A DNA stretch of 64,000 nucleotides from Pasteurella oralis. GTDB taxonomy: Bacteria; Pseudomonadota; Gammaproteobacteria; Enterobacterales; Pasteurellaceae. Both the position numbers and the translations under genes were made by a program. The first letter of the stretch is position 1. Each line of letters starts with the position of its first letter. The notes under the pieces were generated by a model. That model was not told the DNA's origin, made no database searches, and worked only from the letters and a program-made list of their open reading frames with translations. Positions 51,601-58,678 of this stretch are shown here, piece by piece. The DNA is taken from NCBI RefSeq assembly GCF_002850605.1, contig NZ_NXGB01000002.1, positions 124,001 to 188,000 of the forward strand, written 5' to 3'.

Positions 51601-53487
51601 ACAGAAGTAAGTCTGTTAAAAGATAAAGGCTATACCGAGAAAGACGCTAGAGAACAAGCAAGCAAAAATATTGGTATCAGTAAGCGTAGAATGCAAGGTC
51701 TAACGCGTAGTAGTGATAATGTATTAATCGCAAAACAAGGTGGTTTGTATTATGAATATGAGCTACCAGAAAAAGCGATGAATGCACTTAAAAATGATAA
51801 CGTAGAATATGCTAACGCATTCCTTAAAGCGATTTCCAAGCCTACAAGCTGGTATGCAAGAGGTGTAACACAGTGGACGCTAACATTCGCGCCAATCAAT
51901 ATGCTACGTGATACTTGGGAAAAATCAGAATTCATCCGAGTGCAAAAGGTTCATGATAAAGACGGCAAGCAGTTTGATAGCAAGATAATGGATCGGATTG
52001 GTCGTGGTGTATGGAATAATGCACTTAATCCAAGCCAAGAAGTTTGGCAAGCGACAAAACGCTTTGGCTTTGGTCAAGAATTAAGAGATAGCGTAGAAAG
52101 CGAACGTCTACTAAAAGAGTTGTTGAAAAACGGTGGCGTTTCTAACTATGGCACTTATCTTGATAGAACGGAAACGGATTTAATCAAAAAGCTAAAGCGT
52201 GAAAACAATCCTGTCGCAAGTAAATTAGACAAAGTAGCTGGTGTTTTAGAATCTTACAATAAAATGTTTGATACCGTATCAGCGTTAGCTGCGTATAAAT
52301 CACTGATTGATAATGGTGTGGATAGCAAGCAGGCTGCTGCAATCACATTGGAGCTAACTAACTTCCGTAAGACTGGGTCTAAGATGAAAGGGATTAAAGC
52401 ACTTTATCTCTTTTCACAACCAACAGTAATGGGTGCAGCTAACTTGATTAGATATTTATCTACCCGTAAGGGACAAATGCGATTCTTAACTTATATTGCT
52501 GGCATGACCGCACTTTATACCGTCTTACGTTCAATGGATGATGAAGATGAAGGCGGAAATAAAATGGATCAACTTGGTGATATTACTCGCTTTATTCCGA
52601 TTCCAATTGGAAATGGTGATTACTTCAAAATGCCAGTCGGTTTTGGTATGCCACAAATGGCATGGAACTTTGCTACTAATCTTGTGAAAGGAACAGTGAG
52701 TGATATTTCATTTGTAGAGGCTGGTGTAAATATGCTTTCTCACTCAATGAAAACATTTGCACCAGTTTCACCATCAGAGATTTCCGCAGCTAAGTATCCA
52801 CTAGAGAAATTAGCACTCACAGCAACACCAAGCATTCTTCAGCCATTAATGCAAAATGTTATTAATCGTTCCGCATTTGGTAATAAAATCACAACCAATT
52901 TTGTGCGTGAAGACAAATTAAAAGCGGAACAGTCTAAATCAACCACTGCGCAATTCTGGAAGGATTTAGCAATTGATATGCAACAAGCAACTGGTATTGA
53001 TATGCACCCAGAGCAAATCAAGAATCTATTTGATGGCTATAGTGCAATGCTTGGTTCTCTAAGAGAATTAAACACAATTTTTATTGATAACCCAAATCGT
53101 GAACAATTGGGTAGAAATACTCGCACACCATTTCTTAATCAACTTTACGGTGCAGGTAATGAGTTTGCAGTACAAAGCCGATACTATGAGGCGAGCGAAG
53201 AGGCGCAATCAGTTTTCAAAGAGTATGCTTATCGAAAAGAGAATAAACAGCTTAATGGTTGGTTAACGCCTGAACGCAAAAAACTAATTAAATTCCACGA
53301 GAAGAATGCCAAAGCAATGGGTGAACTAAGAAGTGAGAAAGCTAAACTTACTCGCCAATTGCGTGAAGGTAAGATTAGCTCCACGACTTACGAAAGCCGA
53401 ATTAAAAAATACAATCAGTCTATGGATAAGCTACAGCGTAAAATATTAACACAATACAGAAGAATGGAAGGGCTAAATACACATTAA
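45664..53487 (+). CDS. Giant polyvalent protein with ART, two Zn-peptidase-like motifs and LPD domains
   Basis: 2607 residues from ATG 45664 (AAGGAAATAAAC). In order: N-terminal part with small-residue hydrophobic stretches; an ART-PolyVal-type ADP-ribosyltransferase (~510-680: VVYHGSNAEFTVFD, GKGFYFSPN); a large-polyvalent-associated domain (~700-850); a peptidase-like domain with HELAH (~946) and EEALAELHAAY; a second HELQH (~1233) with TAGEVEARN; then long helical parts and a C-terminal LPD38-like region (YLFSQPTVMGAANLIRYLST; PIPIGNGDYFKMPVGFGMPQ). Such proteins are thought to enter the host with the DNA and counter its defences. Sits between portal and scaffold. Confidence 0.8.
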   Translation: MSAFKLSNDEYQYMQKTVFGNKESQVSDSTPIFASEAPRAEEQGFMGDAVDSFQMGVWRGASHLARGLGVALDSDWLNKAADWAARGADENMATMSTRMQEALGQSAFDGFDEETGEGRGALNAYWWAGNLGALLGEQLDTIVTLGSGKLLTEGIKTTGKVAGKYLTKEVAEQVGEVAVKEAAKRGVPQHLQRAMGVTAVMSAMSAGGRASQVYDEVGQMSNQELANLEGFKQAYWGLKESPKGQNLTHEELFEQAKQSFKNQVGRTAALDPAAIATDIVSNSFSGLGGGLWGLAKPGQTIKGGLLKGALLESTTEGVQGAAEQYAINKTAQEYYDPSRELTEGMKQNIADGMVLGSVFGGVTGGIDTITHKNTMSKERKRIVDAIETGNPEIDAQLQRYTDNINQWANDVDDLVINIQRANAMNQRANVVAEQMRMQKQQEDNQADDINDDLNALSEESGDLKLSRSQQEIPSFYETENRLGGQEAYQQAVKDGKTELSYRQWVQVRTPEFKAWFGDWESDPENASKVINPRTGEPLVVYHGSNAEFTVFDKNKIGTTTDNGMRGKGFYFSPNKDLVSMNYGSNVTESFLNSRQPFDPLKFDSGETLSKHLGIDDGMFSFTPNADFKVYQPYSSSLTSAIKDNGYDGVSYPNRLENVVFEPNQIKSATNNTGAFDHSNADIRFSKALQKPDRLEKLRQAKPIEITGNEIQSSDDLRQYKRNALKYGKLLRGAYTNKDTGREIHIGRASITEILRHDYKDVEHLQSIAAIPQIIENAVYIDTLPNEEVRKNPDVKEYEYYLAGLKIGGEDYTVRAVVGVSTTGDKYYDHKLTKIEKGNLLEMTSRVSTAEISSSSPLPDVNDKRLLQILQQQNAEREQTHNQIKRFVGKHLSKHFEVVTATEIGITDPTVEAGYNPKTGKIFIVADNIRASNVLTRDERLAWVAWHELAHRGLGVKFGAEFNDLMAKIDKNSTINKLANAIQKQRSETAQNRHLAVEEALAELHAAYVTGKLDELKSRYGIEIPKGHEKGLKSWLEMTAQRIREFIAKLFGKETADKFSHDDLIKLLSDIKRNAGGEVRTKNSVNMKHSFAGETAKTANHSLLKQAKQEIENGADPEVVRQQTGWFKGADGKWRFEIDDRSIKLKGEFDEKARAFDVIMTLKEVTGRQPVVGDIFDAPDLFQAYPDLAKIEVQYDMRMQYGADAYYSPIAQGKEFIAVEPHLPVKHLKTTFIHELQHAIQERENFAKGASPSQFRERDLQNLSPLEAYERTAGEVEARNAQWRSVFNEEARRNISPFKTQDVATDDQIILFDHSGEVHSINEALNVKADTVIDEDSIKNLERAKEQGYNTDYYYRHATQEKEPIEKIGNKGNLGGIFTIQNDMGGQHPNGVPYGTQMNDENGISVALLPGNGVRSIYADFDPNKAEQPYLRLSKNAYESDADKIKRAFESIGVRAWRNSSMALNSEYVTVEIPNHVDEFGDPLEYKIRVSDHALPSYYSQADFDVSPRGAVNNSWGKSAIEHSNGDWIEAVKHVVNKYDLPIPAVVKRLEHKPKKDGESNKKPRRKITKAEKELKRDILEQEELISRLENSGVEISDFHPFKRVLSNYRAQLSEIIAESKRKMTETQGMKFSRSNTFNNASVLELSRGGNIESEPKWWNIFTSRQKFKEVAGKGAAKLDEWLADSLRPVNDWIDEMKFSDDTGKTSSRDHEKRRLKDAMYTAKGKRDALNSELETNFLKPILSKIAQIAKQSNSKINEETAKRKAGFWVSARYSIEKNMELLKIDKQAMLDAEKALNDAKANGTTDEVREAQKAFDKAEKQYLTRRSDVWNKDFNNKNFKVGVAGGWSIPEAQEIMRNIEKDIPRSELEHIGDLITDLNQARLEIDYRSGRYTTDEYNKFKENRHYVPLTGDPNAEADDFDFIGGTGSNALNITKDRSLKGRTSSEAEDAIDAVWKAVGKTTTYAGWSDFKNKIDDLFETEVSLLKDKGYTEKDAREQASKNIGISKRRMQGLTRSSDNVLIAKQGGLYYEYELPEKAMNALKNDNVEYANAFLKAISKPTSWYARGVTQWTLTFAPINMLRDTWEKSEFIRVQKVHDKDGKQFDSKIMDRIGRGVWNNALNPSQEVWQATKRFGFGQELRDSVESERLLKELLKNGGVSNYGTYLDRTETDLIKKLKRENNPVASKLDKVAGVLESYNKMFDTVSALAAYKSLIDNGVDSKQAAAITLELTNFRKTGSKMKGIKALYLFSQPTVMGAANLIRYLSTRKGQMRFLTYIAGMTALYTVLRSMDDEDEGGNKMDQLGDITRFIPIPIGNGDYFKMPVGFGMPQMAWNFATNLVKGTVSDISFVEAGVNMLSHSMKTFAPVSPSEISAAKYPLEKLALTATPSILQPLMQNVINRSAFGNKITTNFVREDKLKAEQSKSTTAQFWKDLAIDMQQATGIDMHPEQIKNLFDGYSAMLGSLRELNTIFIDNPNREQLGRNTRTPFLNQLYGAGNEFAVQSRYYEASEEAQSVFKEYAYRKENKQLNGWLTPERKKLIKFHEKNAKAMGELRSEKAKLTRQLREGKISSTTYESRIKKYNQSMDKLQRKILTQYRRMEGLNTH

Positions 53488-53490
53488 TAC

Positions 53491-53565
53491 TTGACTTCTT
53501 ATTATTTTTGCAGTAAGATTTCCCAAAATAGCCAAATTGTAACTAATTACTTTTTGGCTTTTTTA
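53491..53565 (+). promoter_or_regulatory. pR'-like late promoter, leader and terminator, copy 2
   Basis: TTGACT (53491-53496), 17 bases, TAAGAT (53514-53519), then the same leader and AGCCAAA/TTTGGCT terminator (53530-53559, six T) as copy 1. The -35 box and about 59 bases from the end of the spacer onward are the same; the rest of the spacer differs. It lies four bases after the giant gene. Confidence 0.72.
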
Positions 53566-53578
53566 TTGCACAAAATTT

Positions 53579-53634
53579 ACTCCCGTCGGGAGTACTAAAT
53601 CTACAAGCCTAGTCTTAACGGACTGGGCTTTTTT
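53579..53634 (+). terminator. Hairpin and terminator after late promoter copy 2
   Basis: ACTCCC-GTC-GGGAGT (53579-53593) and AGCCTAGTC/GACTGGGCT (53606-53629) followed by six T. Confidence 0.7.
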
Positions 53635-53646
53635 AATGGGCAAAAT

Positions 53647-53820
53647 ATGACGACTTTAAATGAAGCTGATAAACGAGAATTGAAAACATTTTTTGAAAAA
53701 CGTATATCAGAATATCAGCAAGATTTATGTCAAGAGGGATTAACGCAACAGCAATACGATATTTTGCGCGGGCAAGTAAGAGAGCTTCAATCCCTTATAT
53801 CAACATTAAAACTTAACTAA
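53647..53820 (+). CDS. Small helical phage protein, 57 aa
   Basis: ATG 53647 to TAA 53820. Mostly two amphipathic helices (KRELKTFFEKRISEYQQDL and QYDILRGQVRELQSLISTLK). Ribosome site weak. The frame is isolated between terminators but its codon use is like the neighbouring virion genes. Possibly a scaffold or head accessory; not recognised. Confidence 0.55.
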   Translation: MTTLNEADKRELKTFFEKRISEYQQDLCQEGLTQQQYDILRGQVRELQSLISTLKLN

Positions 53821-53826
53821 TTCGCG

Positions 53827-53859
53827 ACCGCACTTTGAGCAATCAAGTGCGGTTTTTTA
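53827..53859 (+). terminator. Terminator formed by paired uptake signals
   Basis: Perfect ACCGCACTT / AAGTGCGGT with a 9-base loop and six T. Confidence 0.85.
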
Positions 53860-53905
53860 TTTCAACCAATTACACAAGCCGCTTATGCCGCTTTAGGAGT
53901 AATAA

Positions 53906-54784
53906 ATGGAAAATCAAGAACACCAAGAATTTGATGCAGATGCCGCTTTTGAAGAAGCCGCTCAATCTCTTGAAACTTCTGGTGAACTTACTGCTACTGA
54001 AAAGCCGTCAGACGCAGAAGAACCCATAAAGGACACGCCTGATCAGCGTGAAGATAGTCAAGAGCAAACTCAAAAAGAGGATGTGATAGACGATCTCCCT
54101 GAGTGGTTAGCTAATGCCTCAGATGAAGTGAAAGAAAATTTCCGCAATTTGGAAGCAGATAAAAAACGCTACCAACAAAACGCCCGTTCACAAATTGGTC
54201 GTGTTGGTGCGTTGAACAAGAAATATCAACAAAAGCAGGCTGAAAACGAACGCCTGTTAGCTGAGATTGAGCAGTTAAAACAGCAAAGTAAACCGCAGTT
54301 TACTGAGGAATTAAATCAGTTACGAGAAGATTATCCAGAAGTCGCTGCCGTCTTTGACAAGCTTTTGGCTCACCAAAATCAGCGTATTGAAGATATTTCA
54401 AAACCTCTCAACAGCATTGCCGAATCAAATATGCGCGATCTAGCTCAACAAGAGTTAGAGCAAGGTATTCATTACGTCACTCAATTAATCCCTGATGCCG
54501 AACAAATCTTGGCAGATCCACAATTTTCTGCTTGGTTAAGCCAACAAACACCAGGTATTCAGTCAATGTTTTCCTCGAGTGATCCAAACGATGCAGTTTA
54601 TCTCCTTAAAGAATACAAAAACGCCATTTCCGCAAATGCTGAACGCAGAGCCAAGCAAGCTCAACAACTTTCTGCAACAACACTCCCAACAGGTCGCAAC
54701 ACGCCTAAAGGTGGTGAGGAAATTGATGAGAGTGCTTTATTTGATCAGATCGCAGCTCAATTAGACAAGCAGCGATTTCGTTAA
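53906..54784 (+). CDS. Scaffolding protein
   Basis: 292 residues, acidic and helical, immediately before the capsid gene. The N-terminal ~65 residues are Glu/Asp-rich and disordered. A coiled coil follows (~100-135), and the C-terminus is Arg/Lys-rich with a Gln stretch, as in capsid-binding scaffolds. Start has TTAGGAGTAATAA. It would shape the prohead and then leave. Confidence 0.75.
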   Translation: MENQEHQEFDADAAFEEAAQSLETSGELTATEKPSDAEEPIKDTPDQREDSQEQTQKEDVIDDLPEWLANASDEVKENFRNLEADKKRYQQNARSQIGRVGALNKKYQQKQAENERLLAEIEQLKQQSKPQFTEELNQLREDYPEVAAVFDKLLAHQNQRIEDISKPLNSIAESNMRDLAQQELEQGIHYVTQLIPDAEQILADPQFSAWLSQQTPGIQSMFSSSDPNDAVYLLKEYKNAISANAERRAKQAQQLSATTLPTGRNTPKGGEEIDESALFDQIAAQLDKQRFR

Positions 54785-54814
54785 TTAAGTTCATCAGATT
54801 AAGGAAATTAAATT

Positions 54815-55813
54815 ATGGCTAATACCACTAAATACACCGATATTTCACCTCGTACTCAGGTTTACGCAGATGCAAACATGTTGGCTCATGCAGAGCCAAT
54901 CTTGGTGCTGTCCAAACTTGGACAAACAAAACCAATCCCTCAACACAAATCACAGACGATTAAATTCCGTCGCCCTACACCTTTTGCACCTGCTACAACT
55001 GCATTGACTGAGGGTGTTGCTCCAGCGGCACAAAAAATGGCTTATGAAGATGTGGAAGTGCAATTAAAACAGTATGGTGCTTGGACTGAAATTACTGACG
55101 TTATTCAAGATACGCACGAAGACCCTGTATTAAGAGATCTCACTATGCTTTCTGGTGAACAGGCAGCAGAAACAATGGAAATGATTACTTGGGGAGCAAT
55201 TAGTAGTGGTACAAACGTGATTTACACAACAGGTACACAGACGAATGCTGTTAAAGATCCGTTAAGCATTAACCATATTCGTGCTGCCGTACGTAAGTTA
55301 CAGAAAAATCGCGCTAAGAAGAAAACATCTATCTTAGATGGTTCTATCAAATATGGCACTAAGCCAATTGAGGCTTCTTATATTGCAGTATGCCACACTG
55401 ATTTAGAGTCGGATATCCGCAACTTGCCAAACTTCACCCCTGTGGCTGCGTATGGCTCTCGCTCTCCAATTTCACCACAAGAGCTAGGAACGGTTGAAAA
55501 TGTGCGCTTCATTACCTCACCTTTGTTCACTCCTACCGCTAACGCTGGTGCGGCACCAGGTGGCAAAGTGGTATCCACTAATGGTTCAAACGCTGACGTT
55601 TATAAAATTGTCGTTTTTGGACAAGACGCATTCGCAGTTTGTCCGCTGAAAGGTAAGGAGTCTGCGCAAATGAAAATCCGCAATCCTGGCAAGGCAGAAG
55701 AGGGGAACCCATTAGGGCAAAGAGGCTCAGTAGGCTGGATCGCTTGGCACGCTGCCAAAATCTTAAATGAAGCGTGGCTAACTCGTATTGAAGCTGCTAC
55801 AACGGCACTTTAA
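54815..55813 (+). CDS. Major capsid protein, N4-gp56 family
   Basis: 332 residues, HK97-type fold expected. Family features: SPRTQVYADANMLAHAEPIL at the start, GQTKPIPQHKSQTIKFRRPT, LKQYGAWTEITDVIQDTHED, and the end VGWIAWHAAKILNEAWLTRI. No cleaved N-terminal delta domain is apparent; the separate scaffold supports that. Strong site AAGGAAATTAAATT. Confidence 0.88.
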   Translation: MANTTKYTDISPRTQVYADANMLAHAEPILVLSKLGQTKPIPQHKSQTIKFRRPTPFAPATTALTEGVAPAAQKMAYEDVEVQLKQYGAWTEITDVIQDTHEDPVLRDLTMLSGEQAAETMEMITWGAISSGTNVIYTTGTQTNAVKDPLSINHIRAAVRKLQKNRAKKKTSILDGSIKYGTKPIEASYIAVCHTDLESDIRNLPNFTPVAAYGSRSPISPQELGTVENVRFITSPLFTPTANAGAAPGGKVVSTNGSNADVYKIVVFGQDAFAVCPLKGKESAQMKIRNPGKAEEGNPLGQRGSVGWIAWHAAKILNEAWLTRIEAATTAL

Positions 55814-55820
55814 CCAACCG

Positions 55821-55851
55821 CCCCATGACGTTTTGTTATGGGGTATTTTTT
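55821..55851 (+). terminator. Terminator after capsid gene
   Basis: CCCCATGAC / GTTATGGGG (one G-U) with seven T. It may allow capsid over-expression relative to distal genes. Confidence 0.75.
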
Positions 55852-55864
55852 TAGAGGAAAAATT

Positions 55865-56317
55865 ATGTCATATCCATTTATCTCATTAAATTCAAAAGCT
55901 GAAGAATTGAAAGCTCACCTTCGTGAAGTTTGCGGCATTGAAAAAGACGGAACGAAAAAAGATCTTACTGAAGCTATTCTTGAGTATGAAAAAGCAAACG
56001 GCTTAGAACGCGATAACGGCAAGGATAAGCCTCCTGTGCCCTCTGGCTTATCTGATGATGCAGGCTTGCCACTTAGTAAGCAAAAGAAAGTAAAAATCAA
56101 GATTGCCGAGTCTAATGGTGATCGCAGTGATGTTTATGTGTCAATCAATGATTGGGATGCATTAATTCAGCGAAACAAAGAGGTTGTAGTTCCAGAGTCT
56201 GTTTTCAAACTATTATCTAACGCTGGTGATCAGACTTACAGCCAAAATAGAGATGGTTCACTGGATGAGGCTTTTGTGCCTCGTTACAATATCGCTTTCT
56301 TAGGATATGTAGATTAA
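55865..56317 (+). CDS. Head accessory protein with SAP/HeH-like N-terminus, 150 aa
   Basis: The first ~45 residues (KAEELKAHLREVCGIEKDGT, KKDLTEAILEYEK) look like a HeH/SAP helix-extended-helix. A Pro-rich linker and a beta-rich C-terminal part follow. The place after the capsid gene suggests a head decoration or neck role. Start 55865 (AGAGGAAAAATT). The stop overlaps the next start by one base. Confidence 0.6.
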   Translation: MSYPFISLNSKAEELKAHLREVCGIEKDGTKKDLTEAILEYEKANGLERDNGKDKPPVPSGLSDDAGLPLSKQKKVKIKIAESNGDRSDVYVSINDWDALIQRNKEVVVPESVFKLLSNAGDQTYSQNRDGSLDEAFVPRYNIAFLGYVD

Positions 56318-56703
56318 TGAACTTTCTACAACTTGCTCAACGCCTTCGTCAAGAAATGAATGATACTGGCGAAGGTCCTGCGCAAGTCACCAATCAACGT
56401 GGCCGTAGTCTTGAATATGTGAATGCAATTCGTGAGGCATGGAATGATATTCAAACTATAAGAGATTGGGATAAGCGTTTTTGGAAGGAAAATTTCTCAA
56501 AAGAGAATATCCAAATCTTGAATGTATCCACTGATACACCTTTCATTCCAGAGCGATACCATCTAGCAATCGTTTTTTATGCAATGCAAGGTGTGGCGAT
56601 TTCACAAAACGCCCAAGAGTTGATTATTCGAGCGCAAAACGAATGGGATAAATATCTGCATTTATTTTGTCGAGATTTCTTAGAGGGTATTTATTTTGGT
56701 TAA
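56317..56703 (+). CDS. Head-tail adaptor protein, 128 aa
   Basis: Helical protein with the connector-type pattern MNFLQLAQRLRQEMNDTGEG, REAWNDIQTIRDWDKRFWKE and FIPERYHLAIVFYAMQGVAI. Such proteins form the ring below the portal in podoviruses. Its place between capsid and tail genes agrees. Confidence 0.7.
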   Translation: MNFLQLAQRLRQEMNDTGEGPAQVTNQRGRSLEYVNAIREAWNDIQTIRDWDKRFWKENFSKENIQILNVSTDTPFIPERYHLAIVFYAMQGVAISQNAQELIIRAQNEWDKYLHLFCRDFLEGIYFG

Positions 56704-58678
56704 GATCCCTCAGATTCAATCACAATTTGTTGCAATTAGTGGTGGCATGGATTTAACCACGCCACCAATTGTTAAAGCTAACAGCGAAGCAATCATGGCG
56801 TTAAATGTTCAGCCTAACTTTGAGGGTGGATTTTCCCGCATTGAAGGATTTGAGTGTATCGATGGAAAAACCACTCCATCAGAAATGAATCACTTTTATT
56901 TCACTATTGAGCAAAGTGTTGAGCAAAATATTATAGGAAAAAAAATCCAATTAACTAACAAAGATTGTTGGATTATTGCGGCAAATGAAAATCTCATTAC
57001 TATTGCCACTTTAGGTAAGCTAAATGCACAAAGTGGCGCAACATTCAACTTAGATAATGTTTCATATACGCTCACCTCTAATGTTTTAATTGATTCTGGT
57101 GATGTCATTAAATATCAAGAGTATCAAGCTAAGGCATTTCAGGTTGGCGTAGATAATGTCAAACCCGTTCCAGGCGTTGACGTTGTTCTTGGTGTGGTTG
57201 AGTTAGATGGAAAAATAATTGCATTTCGTGATCAGGAAGAAAAATGCGGTGTATTTTTTACAAACGAGAATGGTTGGCAGGAGTCACAACAGACCTATGT
57301 TGTTCAATTAAAAGAAATCACCCAGCCTAAAGATCTAATGGATGGTACTGAATTCTCCTCTGGTCAAATAAAAAGTAACATCCTGTCTGCTGTATTATCT
57401 GCTGATGATAAGACGGGGTTTATTGTCACCTCTGTTAATCTTGATGTTGATAGTAATATTAGTATTTCCAATAGAGTTGCTGCAAAAGTACAATCTTGTG
57501 ACAAGGTTATTTTATCAAAAGGTAAGTCTTGGCAATTTATATATCATAACTTCTACGGAAGCCCTTACACACAGTACGCTTATGGGTGTAATGGTGAGCA
57601 AGTTATTGAAATTCGCCCTAACGGAATAATTGTTCCAATCTCGGTACATACCAAAAAACCTGTTCACATTTGTGCCCACAGAAATCATTTATTTGTATCA
57701 TTTGAAGGTGGTCAATTTGGGCATTCTCTTGTTGGTAAGCCTACCAAATGGTCTGTTATTTTGGGTTCTGAGCAATTCAGTGTAGGGGATGAGATTACCG
57801 CACTCTCATCTACCGTTGGCGGTGTTTTATTGATTGGCTGTCGCCACAAAGTAACTGCGCTTTATGGCTCAACTCGCGAAGATTGGGTATTAAAAGACGT
57901 ATCCTCAGTAGGCATTAAAGCTGGCACATTACAAACTGTTTTTGTGCCAATTGCAGTTAGTCAACACGGAATTATCCGCGTAGATCAAACAGAGCAGTTT
58001 GGTGATTTTAAACTAAGTGAAACCGATTCAAGTCGTAAGCTTGGGTTTAAGCCAATTGAGAATAACATCGTATATTCATCAACTAAAGCTAAATCTAATC
58101 AGATTCGATTTTATTCTGAAAGTGCACTTCACATTTGTATGATGCTACTACCTGATGGACAGACGCGTTGTTCTTATTTCAGTTATCCAGAAAAAGTAAA
58201 AGGTGTGTGGCAAAGCAAGGAAAATACATTTCTTGCATTTAATGATGGTAAAGTTTATCGCCAGTCTGATAAATGCTACTCATTTTCAGGCAAGCCTATT
58301 GATTGGGTGGTAAAAATGGCATTCAATCATTGCGGTTCGCCAGTCCATATTAAAAGCTGGAAAAGTGCAGAACTACAAGCAACCGCTAAAGGTATACTCA
58401 ACCTTCAATATCGCTTTGATCTTGATTATAACGCAGATATCCATGCCCCCCACTTAGCTAAAGATATTCGCGCTACTGGTGATGGTGGACGCTGGAATGA
58501 AAACCTCTGGAATGATTTTCTCTGGTCTGCGGAGGATTATTCAACTCCAACACTTCATTTAGCAGGCTATAGCAGAAATATATCTATTTCATTTACTGGC
58601 AGTTCTCTATACTCGCCTCAGTTCGAATTAACAGGTCTAATTCTTAACTTTATTCCACGGAGGTTTTACCGTGTCTGA
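56696..58678 (+). CDS. Large virion protein, probable tail hub or stabilisation protein, 660 aa
   Basis: Beta-rich throughout, without membrane segments or enzyme motifs. It starts at TTG 56696, eight bases inside the previous gene; the first ATG is 16 codons later (SGGMDLTTPP). The opening SGGMDLTTPPIVKANSEAIM and repeated short strands suggest a tail-tube-tip or 'packaged DNA stabilisation' protein of P22-like phages. No precise family recognised. Confidence 0.6.
   Translation: MVKIPQIQSQFVAISGGMDLTTPPIVKANSEAIMALNVQPNFEGGFSRIEGFECIDGKTTPSEMNHFYFTIEQSVEQNIIGKKIQLTNKDCWIIAANENLITIATLGKLNAQSGATFNLDNVSYTLTSNVLIDSGDVIKYQEYQAKAFQVGVDNVKPVPGVDVVLGVVELDGKIIAFRDQEEKCGVFFTNENGWQESQQTYVVQLKEITQPKDLMDGTEFSSGQIKSNILSAVLSADDKTGFIVTSVNLDVDSNISISNRVAAKVQSCDKVILSKGKSWQFIYHNFYGSPYTQYAYGCNGEQVIEIRPNGIIVPISVHTKKPVHICAHRNHLFVSFEGGQFGHSLVGKPTKWSVILGSEQFSVGDEITALSSTVGGVLLIGCRHKVTALYGSTREDWVLKDVSSVGIKAGTLQTVFVPIAVSQHGIIRVDQTEQFGDFKLSETDSSRKLGFKPIENNIVYSSTKAKSNQIRFYSESALHICMMLLPDGQTRCSYFSYPEKVKGVWQSKENTFLAFNDGKVYRQSDKCYSFSGKPIDWVVKMAFNHCGSPVHIKSWKSAELQATAKGILNLQYRFDLDYNADIHAPHLAKDIRATGDGGRWNENLWNDFLWSAEDYSTPTLHLAGYSRNISISFTGSSLYSPQFELTGLILNFIPRRFYRV

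Noticed and set aside
46684..51935. Many minus-strand open frames inside the giant gene
   Set aside because: Shadows of a long coding region; no consistent starts or family patterns.
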